Source: Streptomyces sp. NRRL S-340 (lineage in GTDB: Bacteria; Actinomycetota; Actinomycetes; Streptomycetales; Streptomycetaceae). Taken from it: a stretch of 36,447 nt of DNA. This document shows, one piece after another, positions 17,965-27,345 of this stretch. Numbering within the stretch: the stretch's first letter is position 1; every line of letters starts with the position of its first letter. The DNA lies in the NCBI RefSeq assembly GCF_000720185.1, contig NZ_JOIY01000059.1:1-36447 (forward strand). Reading direction: 5' to 3'. The position numbers were made by a program, and so were the translations under genes. A model generated the notes under the pieces. The model saw only the letters and a list, made by a program, of their open reading frames with translations, was not told where the DNA came from and did not search any database.

Positions 17965-19395
17965 TCAGCGGGCGCCGAGTTCGCGAACGGCCTCCGCGAA
18001 CGCGTCACCACGCCGGTTGTAGTTGGCGAACATGTCCATGGAGGCGCAGGCCGGGGCCAGCAGCACCGTGTCGCCGGGCCGGGCGAGCCGCCGCGCCTCC
18101 TGGACGGCCTGGAGCATCGCCCCAGTGTCGGTCCGGTCGAGGTCGACGACGGGGACTTCCGGCGCGTGTCGCGTCAGGGCGTCGTGGATGAGCGCGCGGT
18201 CGGCGCCCATGAGGACCACGCCGCGCAGCCGCTTCGCCGCGCCCGCGACCAGTTCGTCGAAGACCGCGCCCTTGGCCAGACCGCCCGCAATCCATACGAT
18301 CGGTTCATACGCCGCCAACGAGGCTTGCGCGGCGTGGGTGTTGGTGGCCTTGGAGTCGTCGACGTAGGCGACGCCGTCGACGTCGGCCACGTGCGCGATG
18401 CGGTGGGCGTCGGGGGTGAAGGCCCGCAGGCCGTCCCGGACGGCCGTCGCCGGGACGCCGAAGGAGCGCGCGAGGGCGGCGGCGGCAAGGGCGTTGGCGA
18501 TGTTGTGCGGGGCGGGCGGGTCGATGTCGCCGACCTCGGCCAGTTCCTGGGCGTTCTTCTGCCGGTTCTCGACGAAGGCACGGTCGACCAGGATGCCCTC
18601 CACGACGCCGAGTTGGGAGGGCGCGGGCGTGCCGAGCGTGAACCCGACGGCCCGGCAGCCCTCTTCGACGTCCGCCGCGCGCACCAGTTCCTCGGTGGCC
18701 GGGTCGGCGGCGTTGTAGACGCAGGCGACGCGGTTGCCCTCGTAGATACGGCCCTTGTCGGCGGCGTAGGCCTCCATGGAGCCGTGCCAGTCGAGGTGGT
18801 CCGGGGCGAGGTTGAGGACCGCGGCGGAGTGGGCCCGCAGCGAGGGCGCCCAGTGCAGCTGGTAGCTGGAGAGTTCGACGGCGAGCACGTCGTAGCGCTC
18901 CTCGCCGAGGACGACGTCCAGCAGCGAGACGCCGATGTTGCCGACCGCCGCCGTGCGCAGGCCCGCCGCCTCGAGGATGGAGGCGAGCATCTGCACGGTG
19001 GTGGTCTTGCCGTTGGTGCCCGTGACGGCCAGCCACGGGGCCGGTTCCCGGCCGTCGAGGCCGCGCAGCCGCCAGGCGAGTTCGACGTCGCCCCAGACGG
19101 GGACACCGGCCTCGCCGGCCGCCTGGAACAGCGGCTTGTCCGGCTTCCAGCCGGGGGTGGTGACGATCAGCTCGGTGCCGTCGGGCAGGGAATCGCCGTC
19201 CCCCAGGCGCACGGTGACGCCCAGGGACTCCAGTTCGGCCGCCTGGGCGCGAGAGCCTTCGTCGTCGCCGTCGTTGACGACGGTGACGTGCGCGCCGAGG
19301 CCGTGCAGGACCTTGGCCGCCGGGATCCCGGAGACGCCGAGTCCGGCGACGGTGACGTTCTTCCCCTGCCAGTCGGTCACTTGTCCGCTGCCCAT
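17965..19395 (-). CDS. murD: UDP-MurNAc-L-alanine:D-glutamate ligase MurD
   Basis: A cytoplasmic Mur ligase that adds D-Glu to UDP-MurNAc-L-Ala using ATP. The N-terminal Rossmann part begins GKNVTVAGLGVSGIPAAKVL; the ATP loop is AVTGTNGKTTTVQML. LNLAPDHLDWHGSMEAYAADK supplies the carbamylated-lysine region, followed by HNIANALAAAALA and DDSKATNTHA. ATG at 19395 gives 476 residues (MGSGQVTDWQGK). GTG at 19380 would overlap the mraY stop as GTGA and give 471 residues. Neither has a strong ribosome site, so the start is open by five codons. A much longer frame continues upstream through mraY but is not coding in that frame. Confidence 0.96.
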   Translation of the reverse strand: MGSGQVTDWQGKNVTVAGLGVSGIPAAKVLHGLGAHVTVVNDGDDEGSRAQAAELESLGVTVRLGDGDSLPDGTELIVTTPGWKPDKPLFQAAGEAGVPVWGDVELAWRLRGLDGREPAPWLAVTGTNGKTTTVQMLASILEAAGLRTAAVGNIGVSLLDVVLGEERYDVLAVELSSYQLHWAPSLRAHSAAVLNLAPDHLDWHGSMEAYAADKGRIYEGNRVACVYNAADPATEELVRAADVEEGCRAVGFTLGTPAPSQLGVVEGILVDRAFVENRQKNAQELAEVGDIDPPAPHNIANALAAAALARSFGVPATAVRDGLRAFTPDAHRIAHVADVDGVAYVDDSKATNTHAAQASLAAYEPIVWIAGGLAKGAVFDELVAGAAKRLRGVVLMGADRALIHDALTRHAPEVPVVDLDRTDTGAMLQAVQEARRLARPGDTVLLAPACASMDMFANYNRRGDAFAEAVRELGAR

Positions 19396-20450
19396 CCCGC
19401 GTAGAAGAGGCCCAGTCCGACGATCACACAGATGCCCTGGATGATCCAGAAACGGACCACGACGAGCACTTCGGACCAGCCCTTGAGTTCGAAGTGGTGC
19501 TGGAGCGGCGCCATCCGGAAGACGCGCTTGCCGGTGAGCCGGAAGGAGCCGACCTGGATGACCACCGACATGGTGATGAGGACGAACAGGCCGCCCAGCA
19601 GCGCCATCAGCAGCTCGGTGCGGGAGCAGATGGCCAGGCCCGCCAGCACACCGCCGAGCGCGAGCGAACCGGTGTCGCCCATGAAGATCTTGGCCGGTGA
19701 GGTGTTCCACCACAGGAAGCCGAGGCAGGCACCCATCAGCGCGGAGGCGACGACCGCGAGGTCGAGCGGATCGCGCACCTCGTAACAGGCGTTGGGGTTG
19801 GTCAGGGTCATCGCGTTGGCGCAGGACTCCTGGAACTGCCACACGCCGATGAAGGTGTACGCGCCGAAGACCAGGACGGAGGCGCCGGTGGCCAGGCCGT
19901 CCAGGCCGTCGGTGAGGTTCACGCCGTTCGACATCGCGAGGATCATGAACAGCGCCCAGATCACGAACAGCACCGGGCCGATCGTCCAGCCGAAGTCCGT
20001 GATGAACGACAGCTTGGTGGAGGCCGGGGTGTTGCCGCGGTTGTCGGAGAACATCAGCGACAGGACCGCGAAGCCGATGCCGACGATCAGCTGGCCCGCC
20101 ATCTTGGCCTTGGCGCGCAGACCCAGCGAACGGCGCTTGACGATCTTGATGTAGTCGTCGAGGAAGCCGACCATGCCCATGCCGACCATGAGGCCGAGCA
20201 CCAGCAGACCCGAGTAGGTCGGGGGCTTGCCGGTGATCACCTTGGACAGGAAGTAGGCGGCGACCGTCGCCAGGATGAAGGCGATGCCGCCCATGGTCGG
20301 CGTACCGCGCTTGCTGGCGTGCTCGCGCGGGCCGTCGTCGCGGATGTACTGGCCGTAGCCCTTGCGGGCCAGCAGCTTGATCAGCAGCGGGGTGCCGACC
20401 AGCGTCAGGAAGAGGCCGATGACTCCCGCGAACAGGATCTGGTTCATCAT
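19377..20450 (-). CDS. mraY: Phospho-MurNAc-pentapeptide translocase MraY
   Basis: A 357-residue membrane enzyme that joins phospho-MurNAc-pentapeptide to undecaprenyl phosphate, forming lipid I. Ten hydrophobic segments are visible. Conserved blocks are SKRGTPTMGGIAF, the aspartate pair in GFLDDYIKI, NLTDGLDGLA, FMGDTGSLALGG and the histidine loop MAPLQHHFELKGWSE. ATG at 20450 overlaps the murF stop (ATGATGA); a second ATG follows immediately. Its own stop overlaps the murD start region. Family length is normal. It is the target class for nucleoside antibiotics that Streptomyces themselves make, but no resistance change can be judged here. Confidence 0.98.
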   Translation of the reverse strand: MMNQILFAGVIGLFLTLVGTPLLIKLLARKGYGQYIRDDGPREHASKRGTPTMGGIAFILATVAAYFLSKVITGKPPTYSGLLVLGLMVGMGMVGFLDDYIKIVKRRSLGLRAKAKMAGQLIVGIGFAVLSLMFSDNRGNTPASTKLSFITDFGWTIGPVLFVIWALFMILAMSNGVNLTDGLDGLATGASVLVFGAYTFIGVWQFQESCANAMTLTNPNACYEVRDPLDLAVVASALMGACLGFLWWNTSPAKIFMGDTGSLALGGVLAGLAICSRTELLMALLGGLFVLITMSVVIQVGSFRLTGKRVFRMAPLQHHFELKGWSEVLVVVRFWIIQGICVIVGLGLFYAGWAADK

Positions 20451-21862
20451 CGGGCCGCGACCTCACCCTCGGCACCGGTCTCGAGGAGCGCCTGGGCAAC
20501 GCTCTCCAGACCGACCGAACGGGACGCCTTCACGAGCACGACGTCCCCCGGGCGCAACTCGCTGCGCAACAGGTCGACCGCCGCCTGTGCGTCGGACACG
20601 TGCACCGACTCCTCACCCCACGAACCCTCGTTGTATGCGCCCAGTTGCAGCCAGGACGCTTCCCTGCCCCCGACCGCGACGAGCTTGCTGACGTTGAGCC
20701 GGACGGCGAGCCGTCCGACCGCGTCGTGCTCGGCGAGCGCCTCGTCCCCGAGCTCGGCCATCTTGCCGAGCACCGCCCAGGTCCGCCGCCCCCGGCCCAT
20801 CGCCGCGAGCGCGCGCAGGGCGGCCCGCATGGACTCCGGGTTGGCGTTGTAGGCGTCGTTGACGACGGTCACGCCGTCCGGGCGCTCGGTGACCTCCATC
20901 CGCCAGCGGGAGAGGGAGCCCGCCTCGGAGAGCGCGGTGGCGATCTCGGTTGCGGACATGCCCAGCTCATGGGCGACGGCGGCCGCGGCGAGCGCGTTCG
21001 ACACGTGGTGCTCACCGTACAGGCGCATGGTCACATCGCATGCACCGGAGGGTGTGTGAAGGCTGAAGGAAGGCTGTCCGCTGTCCGTGAGTCTCACGTT
21101 CTCGGCGCGTACGTCCGCTTCGTCGGACTCTCCGAAAAGGAGCACCTTCGCCTTCGTACGGGAGGCCATGGCCCGGACCAACGGGTCGTCGGCGTTGAGG
21201 ATCGCGGTCCCGCCCTCCTCGGCCGGCGGCAGGCTCTCGACCAGTTCGCCCTTGGCCTGGGCGATCTGCTCCCGGCCGCCGAACTCGCCGATGTGGGCGC
21301 TGCCGACGTTGAGCACGAGGCCCACCTTCGGCGGGGTCAGTCCGGTGAGGTAGCGGATGTGCCCGATGCCGCGGGCGCCCATCTCCAGCACGAGGAACTT
21401 CGTCTCCTCGGTGGCGCTCAGGGCGGTCAGCGGCAGCCCGATCTCGTTGTTGAGCGAGCCGGGCGTGAACACGGTCGGAGCCTTGCGCCGCAGCACCTGG
21501 GCGATGAGGTCCTTGGTGCTGGTCTTGCCCGCGGAGCCGGTCAGGGCGACGAGGGTGGCGCCGAGCCGGTTCACGACGTGGCGGGCGAGGGCGCCGAGGG
21601 CGGACTGGACGTCCTCGACCACGATCGCGGGCACGCCGACGGGCCGGGTGGCCAGCACGGCGACCGCGCCGGCCTCGACGACGGCGGCGGCGAAGTCGTG
21701 GCCGTCCACGCGCTCGCCGGCGAAGGCGACGAAGAGGCTGCCGGGCACCGCCTCCCGGGAGTCCCGGACGACGGGTCCGGTCACCTGGACGGACGGATCC
21801 GGTATGTCGTGCGTCTGCCCGCCGACGACTGCTGCGATCTCGGCGAGGGAGAGGGCGATCAC
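20447..21862 (-). CDS. murF: UDP-MurNAc-tripeptide:D-Ala-D-Ala ligase MurF
   Basis: A 471-residue Mur ligase that adds D-Ala-D-Ala to UDP-MurNAc-tripeptide, completing the pentapeptide precursor. The N-terminal domain starts MIALSLAEIAAVVGGQ and includes DSREAVPGSLFVAFAGERVDG. The ATP loop is ALTGSAGKTSTKDLIAQVL; MGARGIGHIRYL and later NDAYNANPESMRAALRAL are MurF signatures. GTG at 21862 is preceded by a weak AGGGGATGAAC. It follows murE after 119 bases containing a short repeat array, and overlaps mraY by four bases. Confidence 0.98.
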   Translation of the reverse strand: MIALSLAEIAAVVGGQTHDIPDPSVQVTGPVVRDSREAVPGSLFVAFAGERVDGHDFAAAVVEAGAVAVLATRPVGVPAIVVEDVQSALGALARHVVNRLGATLVALTGSAGKTSTKDLIAQVLRRKAPTVFTPGSLNNEIGLPLTALSATEETKFLVLEMGARGIGHIRYLTGLTPPKVGLVLNVGSAHIGEFGGREQIAQAKGELVESLPPAEEGGTAILNADDPLVRAMASRTKAKVLLFGESDEADVRAENVRLTDSGQPSFSLHTPSGACDVTMRLYGEHHVSNALAAAAVAHELGMSATEIATALSEAGSLSRWRMEVTERPDGVTVVNDAYNANPESMRAALRALAAMGRGRRTWAVLGKMAELGDEALAEHDAVGRLAVRLNVSKLVAVGGREASWLQLGAYNEGSWGEESVHVSDAQAAVDLLRSELRPGDVVLVKASRSVGLESVAQALLETGAEGEVAAR

Positions 21863-21869
21863 AAGTTCA

Positions 21870-21947
21870 TCCCCTGGGTCTTCTGGATTTTCAATCCCTG
21901 GGTCGTTCGGACGGTCGTCCCTGGGTCTTCACGGTCGTCCCCGGGTC
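21870..21947. repeat. Degenerate tandem repeat in the murE-murF spacer
   Basis: Four copies of TCCCTGGGTC or a close variant start at 21870, 21895, 21918 and 21938, spaced 20-25 bases apart. The last two also share the preceding ACGGTCG, so the unit is about 20-24 bases. The core CCTGGG is nearly palindromic. The array fills most of the 119-base gap just upstream of the murF start. Confidence 0.7.
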
Positions 21948-21981
21948 CGGCACGGGCGCGCCGCCGGGGTCTGGCGGACGT

Positions 21982-23661
21982 TCATCCCCGGCTGTCCCCG
22001 ACGGCTTCGCGCTGGGTGCTCCGGATGGCTTCGCGCAGGACCTCGCGATCGTCGAAGGGACGGATGACGCCCGCGATGTCCTGGCCCTGCTCGTGGCCCT
22101 TGCCCGCGACCAGGACCGTGTCCCCGGGCCGCGCACGGCCGACGGCGGCCGCGATCGCGGCGGCCCGGTCCTCGAACAGGAGCACCTCGCCGCGCTCGTG
22201 CGCGGGCACCGAGGCGGCGCCCTGGAGCATGGTGGCGAGGATCGCGAGGGGGTCCTCGGAACGGGGGTTGTCGGAGGTGAGGACCGCGGTGTCGGCGAGC
22301 CGGGCCGCGGCGGCGCCCATCGGGGCGCGCTTGGTGGTGTCCCGGTCGCCGCCGCAGCCGAGCACCACGTGCAGGTGCCCCTTGGTGACCTTGCGCAGCG
22401 CCTTGAGGACCGACTCCACCGCGTCCGTCTTGTGCGCGTAGTCGACGACCGCGAGGTAGGGCTGCCCGGCGTCGACGCGCTCCAGGCGGCCCGGCACGCC
22501 CGGGACCGCCCCGATGCCGTCGGCGGCGCTCTGCGGGTCCAGGCCCGCGGCGGCCAGCGCGACGATCGCGGCGAGGGTGTTGGCGACGTTGAACGGGCCC
22601 GCGATCGGGGACCGGGCGGCGATCCGCTGCCCCTCGGGGCCGATCACGGTGAACGTGGAGTCCATCGGTCCGACCTGGACGTCCTCGGCGCGCCAGTCGG
22701 CGTCCGGATGGCCCTCGGCGGAGAAGGTGACGACCGGGACGGTGGCCTCCCGGGCGAGCCTGCGGCCGTACTCGTCGTCGTGGTTGACGACGCCGAGCCT
22801 GCTGCGGCGGGGCGTGAAGAGCTGCGCCTTGGCCTGGAAGTAGTCCTCCATGCCGGAGTGGAACTCCATGTGCTCCGGGCTGAGGTTGGTGAAGACGGCG
22901 ATGTCGAAGACGCAGCCGTCGACCCGCCCGAGCACCAGGGCGTGGCTGGAGACCTCCATGGCGACCGCCTCGACGCCGCGCTCGCGCATGACGGCGAACA
23001 GGGCCTGCAGGTCGGTGGCCTCGGGGGTGGTGCGCTCGGACTTGATGCGCTCCTCGCCGATGCGCATCTCCACCGTGCCGATCAGGCCGGTGGACCTCGC
23101 GGTCTTCAGGCCGCCCTCGACGAGGTAGGCCGTGGTGGTCTTGCCCGAGGTGCCGGTGATGCCGATCTGGAGCAGATCGCGGCCGGGCCGGCCGTAGATC
23201 GTGGCCGCCAGTTCGCCCATCCGCGCGCGCGGGTCCGCCACGGCCAGCACCGGCAGGCCGGTCGCGGCGGCGCGCTCGGCACCGGCCGGGTCGGTGAGCA
23301 CGGCGACCGCGCCCAGGCTCGCCGCCTGGGTGACGAAGTCGGCGCCGTGCGCGCGGGCCCCGGGCAGGGCGGCGTACAGGTCGCCGGGGCGCACGGCGCG
23401 CGAGTCGTGGGTGATGCCCGTGACCTCGGCGGTGCTGTCCGGCTGCGCGGTACCCAGCTGACCGGCCAGCTCCGCGAGGGTGGTGGCGGTGACCTGAACC
23501 GGTCGCGGCGGCCCCGGGTATGTCACGGAAGCGCCCTTCTGGGTGGTTTGGGACTGATCAGGGTGTGGCACGGCGGTGAGCGTACCGGGCGTACCCGCCT
23601 GCGGGCGAAGCGAGGGCGACGGCTGCGGGCGGTTCCCGGGTTCCGGGGTGATCGTCGTCAC
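21982..23661 (-). CDS. murE: UDP-MurNAc-L-Ala-D-Glu:diaminopimelate ligase MurE
   Basis: A 559-residue Mur ligase adding diaminopimelate as the third stem residue. The ATP loop is GITGTSGKTTTAYLVEGGL. TTPEATDLQALFAVM and MEVSSHALVLGRVDG follow. The motif DNPRSEDP marks a diaminopimelate-adding rather than lysine-adding enzyme; in Streptomyces the substrate is LL-DAP, which the motif alone cannot separate from meso-DAP. About 55 N-terminal residues, Pro/Thr-rich, precede the usual MurE start. GTG at 23661 is used because AGGAAC lies eight bases before it; a later start at the conserved domain cannot be excluded. A 138-base gap follows ftsI, holding a strong CCGGCC-based hairpin but no clear promoter. 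Confidence 0.96.
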   Translation of the reverse strand: MTTITPEPGNRPQPSPSLRPQAGTPGTLTAVPHPDQSQTTQKGASVTYPGPPRPVQVTATTLAELAGQLGTAQPDSTAEVTGITHDSRAVRPGDLYAALPGARAHGADFVTQAASLGAVAVLTDPAGAERAAATGLPVLAVADPRARMGELAATIYGRPGRDLLQIGITGTSGKTTTAYLVEGGLKTARSTGLIGTVEMRIGEERIKSERTTPEATDLQALFAVMRERGVEAVAMEVSSHALVLGRVDGCVFDIAVFTNLSPEHMEFHSGMEDYFQAKAQLFTPRRSRLGVVNHDDEYGRRLAREATVPVVTFSAEGHPDADWRAEDVQVGPMDSTFTVIGPEGQRIAARSPIAGPFNVANTLAAIVALAAAGLDPQSAADGIGAVPGVPGRLERVDAGQPYLAVVDYAHKTDAVESVLKALRKVTKGHLHVVLGCGGDRDTTKRAPMGAAAARLADTAVLTSDNPRSEDPLAILATMLQGAASVPAHERGEVLLFEDRAAAIAAAVGRARPGDTVLVAGKGHEQGQDIAGVIRPFDDREVLREAIRSTQREAVGDSRG

Positions 23662-23799
23662 GGGCTGTTCCTGGTGGTTCTGTTCCGGTGGTACGGGCCG
23701 CGGCGGGTGCCGCGGTGCCGGTCGGGGCCGTGGGGGCTCTCGGGGGCCGTGGGGCTCGGGCGGGTCGTGGGGACTTCGGCCGGCCGGGGGCCGGCTGGG

Positions 23800-25767
23800 T
23801 CAGGGCTTGAACTCGACGGGCAGGTTGGCGGCCTGCGCGCCGGTGGGCGGCACCTGGAGCGTCTTCAGCGCGAACTCCATGACCTGCTTGTAGATCGGGC
23901 CGCAGATGTCGCCGCCGTAGTAGCTGCCCTCGGTGGCGTTCTGGATCGCGCAGTAGACGGTGACGCGGGGGTTGTCGGCGGGCGCGAACCCGGCGAAGGA
24001 CGACGTGTAACCGCGGTATCTGCCGGTGGCCGGATCCACACGGTTGGCCGTACCGGTCTTGCCGGCGACGCGGTAGCCGGGGATGCGCGCCTTCAGACCG
24101 GTGCCGTGCTCGTCGTCGACGACGGACTCCAGCATCTGGGCCAGTTCCTTCGCCGTCCCCGCGCTCACCACCCGGCGCTTCTCCGGCTCCGGGGCGGGGC
24201 TGAAACGGCCGTCGGGCCCCTTGGTGCCGCGCACCAGGGTCGGCTGGATCCGGACCCCTCCGTTGGCGATCGTCGAGTAGATGGACGCCGCCTGCAGCGC
24301 GTTGATGGAGAAGCCCTGGCCGAACGGGATCGTGTACTGCTGCGAAGTGGACCACTTCTCGGGCGGCGCCAGGATGCCCTTGGTCTCGCCGGGGAAGCCG
24401 ATGCCGGTGTAGCTGCCGATGCCGAACTTGCGCAGGTAGGAGTAGAGGACCTTGTTGGCCTCCGCCTGGGTCCGGCCGAGCCGGCCGGTGGCCATGATGG
24501 TGCCGATGTTGCTGGACCTGGCGAGCACGCCGTTGAGCGTGAGGTACCAGGTCTCGTGGTCGACGTCGTCCTGGAAGAGCCGGTCGCCGCGGTGCAGCCG
24601 GTTGGGCACGACGACGTGCGTGAGCGGTGTGGCCGCCTGCTTCTCCAGGACGGCGGCCATGGACATGACCTTGGCGGTGGAGCCGGGTTCGAAGGCGTCC
24701 TGGACCGCGGCGTTGCCGAGCGCCGCCGGGTCGGCGTGCGCCAGGTCGCCCGGGTCGAAGCCCGGGGAGTTCGCCATGGCGAGGATCTCGCCGGTCCGGG
24801 TGTCCTGCACGATCACGTAGCCGCGGTCCGCGTCGGACTTGCGCACCTGCTCGGTGATGGCGTTCTGCGCGGCCCACTGGATGTCGCGGTCGATGGTCAG
24901 CTCGACGTCGGTGCCCGGCACGGCCGGCGTCCCGCTGGAGCCGGCGGTGGGCACCTCCCGGCCGCCGGACTGGGTGTAGCGGATCTTGCCGGGCTTGCCG
25001 GCCAGCTGCTTGTCCAGCTGCTGCTCGATGCCGCCGCCGCCCTTGCCCGCGGCGTCGACCCAGCCCAGGAGTGCGGCGCCGAGGTCACCGCCCGGGTAGA
25101 CGCGCTTGGTGCTGGGCTCGGAGAAGACCCCCGCCAGCACGTTGACGGTGGACCCGTCCGCCTGCCCCTTCTTGGTGAGCGCGGCCTTCAGGTCCTTGAT
25201 CTGGGTCCACACCTGCGGGGTCTGGCGGCGGGCCAGCAGCACGTACCGCGTGTTCGGCGTGCGCAGCTTCTTCGCCAGACCGGCCTGGTCCTGACCGATG
25301 ATCGGGGCGAGCAGCGCGGCGGCCTGTTCGGGTCCGTCGCCGACCTTCAGGGTCTCGCGGGTGAACATGGTCGGGTCGGCCGTGATGTCCTCGGCGTCCA
25401 CGCTGGTGGCGAGGGCCACGCCGGTGCGGTCGGTGATGGCGCCGCGCTCGGCGGCGATCGTGTGGACCACGTAGCGGTTCTCGTCGGCCTTGGCCGCGTA
25501 GGCGCTCGCGTCGACGGCCTGCACCTGCAGCAGCCGGACCACGAAGACGAGCATCACCAGGGTCAGCGCGAGGGCGACCATGCGCAGCCGGGGCCGGGGG
25601 CTGCCGAGGCGCAGGACGCGCACCGGCGGGGGCCGCCAGGTGGAGCTGGGGCGCCGGGCCGGACGGGCGCCGGGGCCGGGACGCGGCCGGCTGCCGCCGG
25701 GGCGGGCGGGCCTGGCGGGTCCGGGCACGCGGCGGCGCGGCGGTTCCCTGTCGGTCACTTCCGTCAC
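23800..25767 (-). CDS. ftsI: Septal transpeptidase FtsI (class B PBP3)
   Basis: A 655-residue class B penicillin-binding protein that cross-links septal peptidoglycan beside FtsW. A disordered Arg/Pro-rich cytoplasmic N-terminus (1-60) precedes one membrane anchor (about 61-82). The dimerisation domain starts near VVHTIAAERGAITDRTG (about 100). The transpeptidase motifs are STAK with nucleophile Ser363 and Lys366, SSN at 418-420, and KTG at 570-572. There are no PASTA domains. GTG at 25767 overlaps the ftsL stop (GTGA). In Streptomyces FtsI is needed for sporulation septation but not for vegetative growth. Length is normal for actinomycete FtsI. Confidence 0.98.
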   Translation of the reverse strand: MTEVTDREPPRRRVPGPARPARPGGSRPRPGPGARPARRPSSTWRPPPVRVLRLGSPRPRLRMVALALTLVMLVFVVRLLQVQAVDASAYAAKADENRYVVHTIAAERGAITDRTGVALATSVDAEDITADPTMFTRETLKVGDGPEQAAALLAPIIGQDQAGLAKKLRTPNTRYVLLARRQTPQVWTQIKDLKAALTKKGQADGSTVNVLAGVFSEPSTKRVYPGGDLGAALLGWVDAAGKGGGGIEQQLDKQLAGKPGKIRYTQSGGREVPTAGSSGTPAVPGTDVELTIDRDIQWAAQNAITEQVRKSDADRGYVIVQDTRTGEILAMANSPGFDPGDLAHADPAALGNAAVQDAFEPGSTAKVMSMAAVLEKQAATPLTHVVVPNRLHRGDRLFQDDVDHETWYLTLNGVLARSSNIGTIMATGRLGRTQAEANKVLYSYLRKFGIGSYTGIGFPGETKGILAPPEKWSTSQQYTIPFGQGFSINALQAASIYSTIANGGVRIQPTLVRGTKGPDGRFSPAPEPEKRRVVSAGTAKELAQMLESVVDDEHGTGLKARIPGYRVAGKTGTANRVDPATGRYRGYTSSFAGFAPADNPRVTVYCAIQNATEGSYYGGDICGPIYKQVMEFALKTLQVPPTGAQAANLPVEFKP

Positions 25768-26375
25768 CTGCCGGGGGTCGGGGTCGTGGCGGGCTGGGGG
25801 GCGGTCATGGCGGCCGGGCCGCCGGGGGCGGCGTCGGTGGCCGTGCCGCTTCCCGGGACCGTGGGGGGCGGGGTCTGCGGGGGCGCGGTGGGGCCGGTCT
25901 GCCCGGCGGCCGGGGCGGTGGTGCCGGTGGTGGTCCCGGGGTAGCCGGCGTTCGCGGCCGTGAGGCTCTCGGGCGGCCGTACGGACACGGGCAGGTCCTG
26001 CGCGAGGGACTGCTCGGCGGCCGAGGGCACGCCCTTGACGGTGCCGTCGGGGTTCAGGAAGGCCGGGTCGCCGCCGGGCACCATGCCCAGTTCGAGGGCG
26101 CGTCGCTGGAGGGCGTCCGGGGCCGAGTAGGAGTCGATGTCCCGCTGGAGGGCCTGCTCCTCGTCCGTGAGGCTCTTGGTGTCCTTCTTCAGGTCGTCCA
26201 TCTGGAACGCGCCCTCGCTGAGCGCGGAGTTCAGCACCAGCAGGCCGATGAGGCCGCCGCCCAGGAGCAGCACGACGAGCAGCACGAAGGGGGCGCGGGC
26301 CGCCTGCCGCCCCTTGCCCGGCAGGAGCCGCGCCAGCCGGGCGGCACGGCCCCGCAGCTCGGGTTTGCTGCTCAC
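25764..26375 (-). CDS. ftsL: FtsL-like divisome protein
   Basis: A 203-residue bitopic membrane protein assigned to FtsL by topology and position between rsmH and ftsI. A basic cytoplasmic N-terminus (1-28) is followed by a membrane helix (29-49) and a short coiled coil (about 55-92, KKDTKSLTDEEQALQRDIDSY). RRALELGMVP is the usual end of the FtsL zipper. FtsL with FtsB and FtsQ activates FtsW-FtsI. The C-terminal ~65 residues are a Pro/Thr/Gly/Ala-rich extracytoplasmic tail, far longer than in E. coli. GTG at 26375 has GGGGAC upstream. It starts 14 bases after rsmH and overlaps ftsI. Confidence 0.92.
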   Translation of the reverse strand: MSSKPELRGRAARLARLLPGKGRQAARAPFVLLVVLLLGGGLIGLLVLNSALSEGAFQMDDLKKDTKSLTDEEQALQRDIDSYSAPDALQRRALELGMVPGGDPAFLNPDGTVKGVPSAAEQSLAQDLPVSVRPPESLTAANAGYPGTTTGTTAPAAGQTGPTAPPQTPPPTVPGSGTATDAAPGGPAAMTAPQPATTPTPGR

Positions 26376-26388
26376 TGGTCCCCCTGGC

Positions 26389-27345
26389 TCACTCGGCGTC
26401 CTCCCTGATGCGCTCGGCTCCGCGCAGCCGGGCCGGTGCCGCCCGCCGGTTCACGGCGATCTCTTCCTCGGTGGGAAGTTCGGCACCACGGGTGAGCAGC
26501 TTGAGCCGGGGCTGGTAGCGCTCGGGGACGACCGGCAGGCCGGGCGGCGCCGTCGTGGCCGCGCCGGCCGCGAACACCTGCTTGACCAGGCGGTCTTCGA
26601 GCGACTGGTACGACAGTACGGCGATCCGTCCGCCGACGTCGAGCGCCTTCACGGCGGCCGGGATCGCCCGCTCCAGCACGGAGAGTTCGCCGTTGACCTC
26701 GATGCGCAGGGCCTGGAAGGTGCGCTTGGCCGGGTTGCCGCCGGTGCGCTTGGCGGCCTGCGGCAGCGCGTCGCGGATCAGCTCCACCAGGCGTGCGCTG
26801 TTGCTGAACGGCTCCTTCTCGCGCTCGCGCACGACGGCGGCCACGATCCGCTTGGCCTGCTTCTCCTCGCCGTAGGCCCGCAGGATGCGCACGAGTTCAC
26901 CGGCCGGGTAGGTGTTGAGCACCTCTGCGGCGCTGATCCCGGTGGACTGGTCCATGCGCATGTCCAGGGGCGCGTCCTGGGCGTAGGCGAAGCCGCGGCC
27001 GGCCTCGTCGAGCTGCATGGAGGAGACCCCGAGGTCGAACAGGACGCCCCGCACGCGCGGGATGCGCAGCCGGCCGAGCACGTCGGGCAGTTCGTCGTAG
27101 ACGGCGTGCACCAGGGTGGCCCGCTCCCCGAAGGGGGCGAGGCGCTCACCGGACAGGCGCAGCGCCTCCTTGTCGCGGTCGAGGGCGACGAGGCGGGCCT
27201 CGGGGAAGCGGGTGAGCAGCGCCTCGCTGTGCCCGCCGAGGCCGAGGGTGCAGTCGACGACCACCGCTCCCGGCCGCTCCAGGGCGGGTGCCAGGAGGTC
27301 CAGGCACCGCTGGAGCATCACGGGGACGTGTCGGCTGTCGCTCAA
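26389..27345 (-). CDS. rsmH: 16S rRNA m4C1402 methyltransferase RsmH (MraW)
   Basis: A 318-residue SAM-dependent enzyme that N4-methylates C1402 of 16S rRNA in the decoding centre. [16 protein letters not shown] opens the protein; the SAM loop is [34 protein letters not shown] and [14 protein letters not shown] are family signatures. It is the first gene of the dcw cluster here; mraZ, which precedes it in many bacteria, is absent. The start is TTG at 27345, with GAGAGGG five bases upstream; no ATG or GTG gives a better fit before the conserved N-terminus. Confidence 0.97.
   Translation of the reverse strand: MSDSRHVPVMLQRCLDLLAPALERPGAVVVDCTLGLGGHSEALLTRFPEARLVALDRDKEALRLSGERLAPFGERATLVHAVYDELPDVLGRLRIPRVRGVLFDLGVSSMQLDEAGRGFAYAQDAPLDMRMDQSTGISAAEVLNTYPAGELVRILRAYGEEKQAKRIVAAVVREREKEPFSNSARLVELIRDALPQAAKRTGGNPAKRTFQALRIEVNGELSVLERAIPAAVKALDVGGRIAVLSYQSLEDRLVKQVFAAGAATTAPPGLPVVPERYQPRLKLLTRGAELPTEEEIAVNRRAAPARLRGAERIREDAE

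Noticed and set aside
17965..20499. One 844-codon frame joining murD with sequence upstream
   Set aside because: The upstream half is an out-of-frame reading of mraY, which has clear motifs in its own frame; murD begins near 19395, so this is not a gene fusion.
22093..25944. A 1283-codon plus-strand open frame across murE and ftsI
   Set aside because: It is the antisense shadow of real genes with PBP and Mur ligase motifs; its product is Gly/Arg/Val/Asp-rich without any domain. Long antisense frames are usual at this G+C content.
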